From an uncultured Anaerovibrio sp. (lineage in GTDB: Bacteria > Bacillota > Negativicutes > Selenomonadales > Selenomonadaceae), in NCBI GenBank assembly GCA_900768695.1, contig CAAGDY010000171.1, positions 1 through 5,386 on the forward strand: DNA of 5,386 bases, written 5' to 3'. The translations under genes were made by a program, and so were the position numbers. Under the pieces are notes generated by a model. It saw only the letters and a program-made list of their open reading frames with translations. It searched no databases and was not told the origin of the DNA. Of this stretch, positions 1 through 4,478 are shown in pieces (the stretch's first letter is position 1; every line of letters begins with the position of its first letter).

Positions 1-77
1 CTGAGGCTCTCTTTGAGAAGACCAAGAAGGATGCCCAGAACCGTCTGGCAGGCTACAAGAAGCTGGCTGGCAAGTAA
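1..77 (+). CDS. C-terminal end of an upstream gene, possibly pyruvate:ferredoxin oxidoreductase
   Basis: An open frame enters from the left edge (first full codon at base 3) and stops at TAA 75-77. Only 24 residues are visible, ending in DAQNRLAGYKKLAGK. The pattern of a leucine-rich helix with an acidic/basic D-A-x-x-R-x-x-x-Y-K-x-L-A ending resembles the extreme C terminus of pyruvate:ferredoxin (flavodoxin) oxidoreductases, which oxidise pyruvate to acetyl-CoA and reduce ferredoxin in anaerobes. No cofactor or cluster motif lies within the window, so this is recognition of a tail only. The gene is followed by its own terminator at 250-280 and is therefore probably not part of the def cluster. 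Any protein with a short charged C-terminal helix could look like this; that it is coding is much surer than its identity. Confidence 0.45.
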   Translation, partial: EALFEKTKKDAQNRLAGYKKLAGK

Positions 78-111
78 GAGCTGACAGCGTTGCCTGAGCA
101 TAATCTGTGTG

Positions 112-161
112 CTTATGGTGCTATGCACTTATGGTACTGTGTGTACTTATAGTACTATGTA
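112..161 (+). repeat. Degenerate 16-18 bp tandem repeat in the 3' region of the upstream gene
   Basis: Three consecutive units begin with CTTAT(G/A)GT: 112-127 CTTATGGTGCTATGCA, 128-145 CTTATGGTACTGTGTGTA and 146-161 CTTATAGTACTATGTA. Units 1 and 3 are 16 bp, and unit 2 has two extra bases in a GT run. No frame through it looks like protein. It lies between the stop codon at 77 and the terminator at 250-280, so it is probably transcribed as 3' untranslated RNA. Confidence 0.7.
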
Positions 162-194
162 CTGTGGCATGGATGTTTTGGCTGATGCTTGTCC

Positions 195-211
195 TGCAAG
201 GCGTCTTTGCA
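195..211 (+). other. Small hairpin in the 3' untranslated region
   Basis: TGCAAGG (195-201) can pair with CTTTGCA (205-211) through seven base pairs, one of them G-U, around a CGT loop. An alternative outer pairing GCTTG (187-191) with CAAGC (210-214) competes with it. No T-run follows, so it is not a terminator by itself. It may only be a secondary structure upstream of the true terminator. Confidence 0.3.
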
Positions 212-249
212 AGCTGAGTAGTTGGTACAGCTGAATATTTTGTGAAATT

Positions 250-280
250 GAGGTCGGGATGTATGTCCCGGCCTCTTTTT
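250..280 (+). terminator. Rho-independent terminator of the upstream gene
   Basis: GAGGTCGGGA (250-259) pairs with TCCCGGCCTC (266-275) over ten base pairs with a single G-U, around the six-base loop TGTATG. The run TTTTT (276-280) follows directly. The GC-rich stem plus T-run on the + strand is the classic intrinsic terminator layout. It separates the upstream transcript from the def cluster. Confidence 0.93.
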
Positions 281-589
281 GCGTGCAATTGAAGGTATTA
301 TTGATGGGAATAGTTTAAATTTGCAATAGGTTGGTGTAGAAATTCCTGAAAGCTGAAAACTGCACCAAACTGGTGCAGAAACATGACTTCTTGAAATCTT
401 TAATTTGTATCTTGGAGACATCATGTTGAAATGGGAACAAAAACTGGAATGCTAGAAGAAGCTTTACTTTATGTGTGCAAACCGTAAATTGTAAGTTGAA
501 ATTGAGTATTTTTAAGCAAGAAAGCTCAATGGTGGACATAAAGCTGCTGCACGGGGCAAATCCGCCACTGTCATTTTTTATGGGAAAAA
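281..589. other. AT-rich intergenic region with no credible gene
   Basis: This roughly 300-base stretch lies between the terminator and the def promoter. Its open frames (minus strand around 315-596, plus strand from GTG 475 running into def) have no ribosome binding site, unremarkable composition and no recognisable domain; the plus frame runs straight through the def promoter and start. I see no tRNA, no T-box core sequence and no recognised riboswitch. The only organised structure is the palindrome and related half-site at 332-378, listed separately. Confidence 0.7.
332..378. repeat. Perfect 19-bp palindrome plus a third related half-site
   Basis: CTGCACCA (360-367), spacer AAC, TGGTGCAG (371-378) is a perfect inverted repeat. 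A third copy of the half-site, TGGTGTAG (332-339), lies upstream with one change. The surrounding 12-mers TTGGTGTAGAAA (331-342) and CTGGTGCAGAAA (370-381) match at 10 of 12 positions. As DNA this could be a regulator binding site; as RNA the central arm could pair with either flank. No T-run follows on the + strand; on the minus strand only TTTT follows, so at best it is a weak terminator there, with no minus-strand gene to serve. Confidence 0.6.
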
Positions 590-619
590 TTGTCAATGTG
601 TATGTAAATGTGCTAAAAT
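590..619 (+). promoter_or_regulatory. Sigma-70/SigA-type promoter for the def cluster
   Basis: TTGTCA (590-595) matches the -35 consensus at five of six bases. After an 18-base spacer comes TAAAAT (614-619), also five of six for the -10 box, preceded by TG at 611-612 as an extended -10 (TGCTAAAAT). Transcription would begin around 626, giving an untranslated leader of about 30 bases before the def start at 656. No other candidate in the 281-655 region is comparably good. It is likely the main promoter for def and the genes behind it. Confidence 0.78.
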
Positions 620-655
620 TAATTAGTTATGAAGAATTTTGGGAGGATGATATAA

Positions 656-1129
656 ATGGCAGTGCTGGAGATTGTGAAAGCAGGAGATCCTGTTTTGAAG
701 CAGATTGCGGCTCCGATTGAGAAAGTGGATAGCAGGCTGAGGAAGCTGTTGGACAGCATGGCAGAAACCATGTACAAGGCTGACGGCGTGGGACTGGCTG
801 CGCCACAGATTGGGCAGTCCATCCGCTGTGTGGTGATTGATGTAAATGACGAGCACGGGCTTTTGGAACTTATCAATCCTGAGATTACGGCACGGGAGGG
901 CTGTGCAACTGATTCGGAGGGTTGCCTCAGCGTGCCGAATGTTTTTGGTGATGTGGAGCGTGCTGCCAAGGTGACTGTGGAGTACACCAACCGCTGGAAT
1001 AAACGGAAGAAGCTGACCGCGGACGGGCTTTTGGCGCGCTGTATTCAGCATGAGCTGGACCATTTGCAGGGCGTGCTGTTTATTGATGTGGCAAGGAGCA
1101 TCAGGCAGGGGGATAAAAAGCAGCAGTAA
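656..1129 (+). CDS. def: Peptide deformylase
   Basis: This cytosolic metalloenzyme hydrolyses the N-formyl group from the initiator methionine of nascent proteins, the step before methionine aminopeptidase. All three family motifs are intact in the 157-residue protein: GVGLAAPQ at 44-51 (Gln51 in the oxyanion site), EGCLS at 88-92 (Cys90 metal ligand) and QHELDH at 131-136 (His132 and His136 metal ligands, Glu133 catalytic). The length is close to E. coli Def (about 169), slightly short at the C terminus, which ends in a charged KKQQ tail. The start ATG 656 has a strong GGAGG at 642-646, nine bases upstream. It is the first gene after the promoter at 590-619 and is followed by fmt, the enzyme making the group that Def removes. 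The stop codon lies inside a 10-bp tandem array. Confidence 0.97.
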   Translation: MAVLEIVKAGDPVLKQIAAPIEKVDSRLRKLLDSMAETMYKADGVGLAAPQIGQSIRCVVIDVNDEHGLLELINPEITAREGCATDSEGCLSVPNVFGDVERAAKVTVEYTNRWNKRKKLTADGLLARCIQHELDHLQGVLFIDVARSIRQGDKKQQ

Positions 1130-1190
1130 GCAGGGGTAAACAGCAACAAGCAGCTATGAACAGCTATTAGCAGCTATGCGCAGTCCCAAA
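1121..1190 (+). repeat. CAG-headed 10-bp tandem array at the def/fmt junction
   Basis: Seven successive 10-mers each begin with CAG, at 1121, 1131, 1141, 1151, 1161, 1171 and 1181. The best-conserved block is CAGCTATGAA, CAGCTATTAG, CAGCTATGCG (1151-1180); the outer units (for example CAGCAGTAAG and CAGGGGTAAA) keep mainly CAG plus an A-rich end. The array spans the last two codons and stop of def, fills most of the def-fmt gap, and supplies the ATG (1176) of a spurious upstream fmt start. The exact 10-bp register suggests tandem expansion followed by decay. Confidence 0.75.
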
Positions 1191-1200
1191 GAGGCAATAC

Positions 1201-1206
1201 AAGGAG
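1201..1206 (+). promoter_or_regulatory. Ribosome binding site that fixes the fmt start at 1218
   Basis: AAGGAG at 1201-1206 lies 11 bases before ATG 1218. The alternative in-frame ATG at 1176 has only repeat sequence upstream with no Shine-Dalgarno match, and this AAGGAG would fall inside its coding sequence. Family alignment also favours 1218, since Fmt proteins begin a few residues before the F-M-G-T-P-D-F motif. Confidence 0.85.
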
Positions 1207-1217
1207 ATAAGCATAAT

Positions 1218-2153
1218 ATGGATAGATTGAGGACGATTTTCATGGGTACGCCGGATTTTGCCGTACCCTGCCTGCGGGTCTTGCAGGAAAAAACAGATAT
1301 TATCGCGGTGATTACCCAGCCGGACAGGCCAAAGGGCAGGGGGCACAACCTTCAGGCCTCTCCTGTGAAGCAGGTGGCTCTTGAGTACGGTCTGCCGGTA
1401 TTGCAGCCGGAAAAAATCAAGACGGAGGAATTTACGGCAAGGCTGGAGGAAATGCGGCCTGACCTTATTGTGGTAGTCGCTTTTGGACAGATTTTGTCCC
1501 AGCGGATTCTGGATATTCCGCGCCTCGGCTGTGTCAATGTCCATGCGTCCCTGTTGCCGAGGTACAGGGGAGCGGCACCTATTCACTGGTCCATCATCAA
1601 CGGCGAGATGGAAACCGGAGTTACTACCATGCTGATGGATGCAGGGCTGGACACTGGCGATATGCTGTTGAAGGACAGGGTGGCAATCACGCCTGATATG
1701 ACCACGGCGGAGCTGCACGACAAGCTGATGGATATGGGAGGCAGGCTCCTGTCTGCCACTGTGGACGGACTGGCCGCAGGCACTATTGTGCCTGAGAAGC
1801 AGGATGACAGCCTGTCCAACTATGCCGGGATGCTGAACAAGGAAACAGGGCACATTGACTGGACGAAGACTGCCCTGGAAATCCACAACCTCATCCGGGG
1901 GCTCAATTCCTGGCCCGTGGCATGGGGCATGCTGGAGGGAAAAAACTATAAATTCTGGCGTACCCGTGCAGTGGAGGGGGATTGCAGCCAGCTACCGGGA
2001 ACGGTGACGGAGCTGGGTAAGAACAGCTTCAAGGTAGCCACCGGCAAGGGGCTTCTGGAGGTGCTGGAATTGCAGCCGCCAAGCAGGAAGCGCATGAGTG
2101 CCGGGGATTTTGTCCGGGGCCATGGTGTGGAAATCGGAGCAGTTTTCTCATAA
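1218..2153 (+). CDS. fmt: Methionyl-tRNA formyltransferase
   Basis: Fmt transfers the formyl group from 10-formyl-tetrahydrofolate to Met-tRNAfMet in the cytosol, making the initiator tRNA. From ATG 1218 the protein has 311 residues, close to E. coli Fmt (315). The N-terminal Rossmann-type domain (about 1-200) opens with IFMGTPDFAV (7-16). It carries the catalytic triad Asn107, His109 and Asp145, matching E. coli Asn108/His110/Asp146, in the contexts CVNVHASLLPRYRGAAPIHW (105-124) and DAGLDTGDML (141-150). The C-terminal tRNA-binding domain follows from about 205, with HIDW and the IRGLNSWPVAW segment (226-236). A frame 14 codons longer from ATG 1176 exists but starts in the 10-bp repeat and lacks a ribosome binding site. 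It sits 88 bases after def and 18 bases before the DUF116 gene, with no terminator on either side. Confidence 0.97.
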   Translation: MDRLRTIFMGTPDFAVPCLRVLQEKTDIIAVITQPDRPKGRGHNLQASPVKQVALEYGLPVLQPEKIKTEEFTARLEEMRPDLIVVVAFGQILSQRILDIPRLGCVNVHASLLPRYRGAAPIHWSIINGEMETGVTTMLMDAGLDTGDMLLKDRVAITPDMTTAELHDKLMDMGGRLLSATVDGLAAGTIVPEKQDDSLSNYAGMLNKETGHIDWTKTALEIHNLIRGLNSWPVAWGMLEGKNYKFWRTRAVEGDCSQLPGTVTELGKNSFKVATGKGLLEVLELQPPSRKRMSAGDFVRGHGVEIGAVFS

Positions 2154-2171
2154 AAAGCTTGGGTAAAAATT

Positions 2172-2966
2172 ATGAATTGCGTTGTACAAAATAAGGCTCC
2201 CCATAAGAGCAATAAGAAAAGGCTTTTTCTCAGCCTGATGGGCGGCAGCTTTGCCGTGGTAGCCATCGCCTTCCTAATCATGTGGAAGGTTGCTTATCCG
2301 GGGCTTTGGGAAATAAATGAATATCTGCCATTGTGCTTCGGCCTGGTGTTGGGGGTAGTGGCAGGGCTTTTGGCGCTGGGCAATTTCAGCATGCTGGCGG
2401 GGGTGCTGGGGTGGCGTGTGCCAAGGTTTTTCAGCCGTCAGACCTATATGCTGATGAATATGCTGTTTTATGTGGCGTTAGGTGCCGGGAGGCTTTTGGG
2501 CATTGACCGGCGGCGGATTGAGGGTTCCTTCGTGGCGGTGAGCAATCAGATAGTAAGAAACCGCCATCTGAAGGTTCCTCCTGACAGACTGCTGGTGGTG
2601 ACGCCCCACTGTCTGCAGCTGGCTGACTGCCCCCACAAGATTACCCGCAATCCCGGCAACTGCAAGCGTTGTGGCAGGTGTGACATCGGTGCCCTGGTGA
2701 CTATGGCGGAGGAAATGGGCTTTCACTTTTTCGTGGTGACGGGCGGCACCCTGGCCCGGCAGACGGTCATGAAAATACGTCCGCAGGCAGTAGTGGCTAT
2801 CGCCTGTGAGCGTGACCTGGCCAGCGGCATACAGGATGTGTACCCGATTCCCTCTGTGGGGGTACTGAACCTGCGCCCCAACGGTCCCTGCTACAATACC
2901 CACGTAGATTTGAAGGAATTCCGGCGGGCCATAGAGGATATCCTGTTGCCTGACGAGAAAAAATAG
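2172..2966 (+). CDS. DUF116 family membrane protein with a seven-cysteine soluble domain
   Basis: The 264-residue protein begins with a basic segment (KSNKKR, 12-17) and two clear hydrophobic segments, about 18-43 and 52-80. A third, weaker one is at about 92-110, so it is probably anchored in the inner membrane. The rest is a soluble DUF116 domain with a characteristic cysteine set: Cys147 in TPHCLQ, Cys153, then C-x2-C-x2-C (Cys164, Cys167, Cys170 in CKRCGRC), Cys212 in ACERDL and Cys240 in NGPCYNTHVD. This pattern suggests metal or Fe-S binding, but no reaction is established for the family and I assign none. DUF116 genes are, to my knowledge, often found between fmt and rsmB in Negativicutes and some Clostridia. 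The start ATG 2172 has only a poor Shine-Dalgarno (GGGTAA around 2160-2165), 18 bases after the fmt stop, so translation may depend on coupling to fmt. No better start is apparent. Confidence 0.88.
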   Translation: MNCVVQNKAPHKSNKKRLFLSLMGGSFAVVAIAFLIMWKVAYPGLWEINEYLPLCFGLVLGVVAGLLALGNFSMLAGVLGWRVPRFFSRQTYMLMNMLFYVALGAGRLLGIDRRRIEGSFVAVSNQIVRNRHLKVPPDRLLVVTPHCLQLADCPHKITRNPGNCKRCGRCDIGALVTMAEEMGFHFFVVTGGTLARQTVMKIRPQAVVAIACERDLASGIQDVYPIPSVGVLNLRPNGPCYNTHVDLKEFRRAIEDILLPDEKK

Positions 2967-2980
2967 AGGGATATTGCTGT

Positions 2981-3077
2981 AGTGACGTTATGATATATTG
3001 CTGGAAGTGCGTATGTGATGCCACAGCACTGCTTTAATTCAGTGTGATTATGATATATTGTGAAGAATGCGTATGTG
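2981..3077 (+). repeat. 60-bp-offset direct repeat in the DUF116/rsmB gap
   Basis: Bases 2981-3017 recur at 3041-3077, exactly 60 bases later, with about 28 of 37 positions identical without gaps. Two blocks are perfect: TTATGATATATTG (2988-3000 and 3048-3060) and TGCGTATGTG (3008-3017 and 3068-3077). The repeat fills most of the 138-base gap. Both copies contain TATGAT/TATATT, which resembles a -10 box, but no convincing -35 sits at the right spacing, so I do not call a promoter. A short CACTG/CAGTG inverted pair lies between the copies (3027-3043). Confidence 0.7.
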
Positions 3078-3087
3078 TATGCCGAAG

Positions 3088-3093
3088 AAGGAG
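3088..3093 (+). promoter_or_regulatory. Ribosome binding site that fixes the rsmB start at 3105
   Basis: AAGGAG at 3088-3093 lies 11 bases before ATG 3105. A longer frame from GTG 3060 would add 15 residues, but it begins inside the direct repeat and has no Shine-Dalgarno sequence ahead of it. Starting at 3105 gives MDKAREAALKII, the usual RsmB beginning, where the first helix of the NusB-like domain starts at once. Confidence 0.85.
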
Positions 3094-3104
3094 AAAATTA
3101 CCTA

Positions 3105-4433
3105 ATGGATAAAGCAAGGGAAGCCGCATTAAAAATCATCCATGCCGTACATCAACAGGAGGCCTATGCCAATGTGGCACTGGCCAGGGAGCTGAGGCAG
3201 GGTGGCTTGTCAGACATGGACAGGCGGTTTGTGACGGAGCTGGTCTATGGCACCGTCAAGGCAGGGGAAACCCTGGACTGGATTATAAAAAAATACATTT
3301 CCCGTCCATGGAAAAAGGTAAATCCTGTGGTACAGGATATCCTGCGGCTGGGGGCCTATCAGCTGCGCTACATGGACAAGGTGCCTGTCTCTGCCGCCTG
3401 CAATGAGTCGGTGGAGCTGGCAAAGTGGTTTGCCAATAAAGGTGCGGCAGGCTTTGTCAACGGCATACTGAGAACGATGGCGAGGGAGCCGGAAAAGGGG
3501 GCGTTCCCCGTTGGCAAGGGCAATGCCACGATGCAGCTGGCACTGAGGGAGCAGCATCCTGAATGGCTGGTGCGCCGCTGGATTAAGGAGTTTGGCTATG
3601 ATGAGGCGGAGAAGCTGTGCCGGTTCAACAATCAGCAGGCGCCTCTTTCCGTGCGTACCAATACACTGAAGACAAGCCCGTCAGAATTGAAGCTTCAGCT
3701 GATTGCGGCTGGCGTGGAGGTGCAGTCCTCCAGGCTGACGGATGAGGGCTTTATCCTGGAGGGGCATGGGGCCCTGGACAGCCTGTCCGCCCTGCAGGAT
3801 GGCTACTGCCAGGTGCAGGATGAAAGCTCCATGCTGGTGGCACATGTTCTGTCACCGGAGCCGGGGGAGCTGGTGCTGGATGTATGCAGTGCGCCGGGAG
3901 GCAAGACCACCCATATTGCGGCACTGATGGAAAACAGGGGGCGGATTGTTGCCTGTGACATCTATGAGCACAAGCTACAGCGGGTGATGGAAAACGCCCA
4001 AAGGCTGGGCATCCGGATTATAGAGCCACGCTTGCAGGATGCCAGGGAAATTGGCAGCAGGTTCTGCCAGCAGGCTGACAGGGTGCTGGTGGATGCACCT
4101 TGCTCCGGGCTTGGTGTACTGCGCCGCAAGCCTGACTCACGCTGGCGCAAGACGCCGGAGCTTATCAGGGAACTGCCTGCATTGCAGCTGGCAATCCTGA
4201 AAAGTGCCGCGGAGGCAGTGAAGCCGGGAGGAATACTGGTTTATAGTACCTGTACCGTTGCCCATGAGGAAAACCAGGACGTAGTAAATAGCTTTTTGCA
4301 GGAGCATCAGGAATTTGTGCTGGAAAACGCCGGTGAAAGACTGCCCGTACCGAGAGCTGAGGCCATGGTACAGCTTTATCCCCAGCGTGACGGCACCGAC
4401 GGATTTTTTATTGCCTGCATGAGGAAAAGATAG
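3105..4433 (+). CDS. rsmB: 16S rRNA (cytosine-967-C5) methyltransferase
   Basis: RsmB (Sun/Fmu) uses S-adenosylmethionine to methylate C967 of 16S rRNA. The 442-residue protein is of normal length for the family (E. coli 429). It has a NusB-like helical RNA-binding domain (about 1-130, with DRRFVTELVYGT at 39-50 and FVNGILRTM at 117-125), a linker region with the LSVRTNT segment (181-187), and a Rossmann-fold methyltransferase domain from about 235. Motif I is DVCSAPGGKTTH (259-270), and the adenosine-binding acidic residue is Asp285. Motif IV is VDAPCSGLG (329-337) with Cys333, and motif VI is YSTCT (380-384) with Cys383; these match the paired cysteines Cys325 and Cys389 of E. coli, the latter being the nucleophile. 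The C terminus has the family ending RDGTDGFFIACMRKR. Its last seven codons lie in a 40-bp duplication shared with the rlmN start. Confidence 0.97.
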   Translation: MDKAREAALKIIHAVHQQEAYANVALARELRQGGLSDMDRRFVTELVYGTVKAGETLDWIIKKYISRPWKKVNPVVQDILRLGAYQLRYMDKVPVSAACNESVELAKWFANKGAAGFVNGILRTMAREPEKGAFPVGKGNATMQLALREQHPEWLVRRWIKEFGYDEAEKLCRFNNQQAPLSVRTNTLKTSPSELKLQLIAAGVEVQSSRLTDEGFILEGHGALDSLSALQDGYCQVQDESSMLVAHVLSPEPGELVLDVCSAPGGKTTHIAALMENRGRIVACDIYEHKLQRVMENAQRLGIRIIEPRLQDAREIGSRFCQQADRVLVDAPCSGLGVLRRKPDSRWRKTPELIRELPALQLAILKSAAEAVKPGGILVYSTCTVAHEENQDVVNSFLQEHQEFVLENAGERLPVPRAEAMVQLYPQRDGTDGFFIACMRKR

Positions 4434-4438
4434 ATTTG

Positions 4439-4462
4439 ATGGGAAATTTAGTGCCTGCATGA
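4439..4462 (+). other. Decoy 7-codon reading frame left by the duplication
   Basis: The first-copy ATG (4439) reads MGNLVPA then TGA (4460-4462). Its first three codons (Met-Gly-Asn) align with Met-Glu-Asn of rlmN 40 bases downstream, so it is a relic of a duplicated rlmN start. Its upstream GAGG (4421-4424) is preserved but weakened by A at 4426 and lies 14 bases away. The stop falls on the first bases of the rlmN Shine-Dalgarno. Whether it is translated cannot be seen from sequence. Confidence 0.5.
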
Positions 4463-4469
4463 GGAGAAG
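4461..4469 (+). promoter_or_regulatory. Ribosome binding site of rlmN
   Basis: GAGGAGAAG at 4461-4469 is the second copy of the duplicated unit and lies 12 bases (measured from AGGAG) before ATG 4479. The G at 4466 makes it a better AGGAG match than the first copy, supporting 4479 over 4439 as the real start; the 4439 frame also closes after seven codons. Confidence 0.8.
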
Positions 4470-4478
4470 ATAGATTTT

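Noticed and set aside
331..381. T-box or riboswitch leader for def
   Set aside because: No T-box core sequence is present, the hairpins lie upstream of the def promoter and so are not in its leader, and no T-run follows.
315..596. 93-codon minus-strand frame in the intergenic region
   Set aside because: It has no convincing ribosome binding site and no domain, it overlaps the palindrome and the def -35 box, and AT-rich non-coding DNA often gives such frames.
475..720. Plus-strand frame from GTG 475 into def
   Set aside because: It runs through the def promoter and start in another frame, has no Shine-Dalgarno, and its translation shows no family resemblance.
1121..1190. CRISPR-like array
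   Set aside because: The units are contiguous 10-mers with no unique spacers and no long conserved repeat; it is a simple tandem repeat.
1176..1217. Longer fmt start giving 14 extra residues
   Set aside because: The ATG is part of the 10-bp repeat and lacks a ribosome binding site; AAGGAG at 1201-1206 and family length support 1218.
1167..1886. 239-codon open frame on the minus strand opposite fmt
   Set aside because: Antisense to the conserved catalytic core of fmt; composition is explained by codon bias on the opposite strand, with no recognisable motif.
2971..3000. Promoter in the DUF116/rsmB gap
   Set aside because: TATGAT/TATATT resemble a -10 box, but the nearest TTGCTG (2974-2979) is only 9 or 14 bases away, and the second copy has no -35 match.
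3060..3104. Longer rsmB start at GTG 3060
   Set aside because: It begins inside the duplicated block without a Shine-Dalgarno; AAGGAG at 3088-3093 supports ATG 3105.
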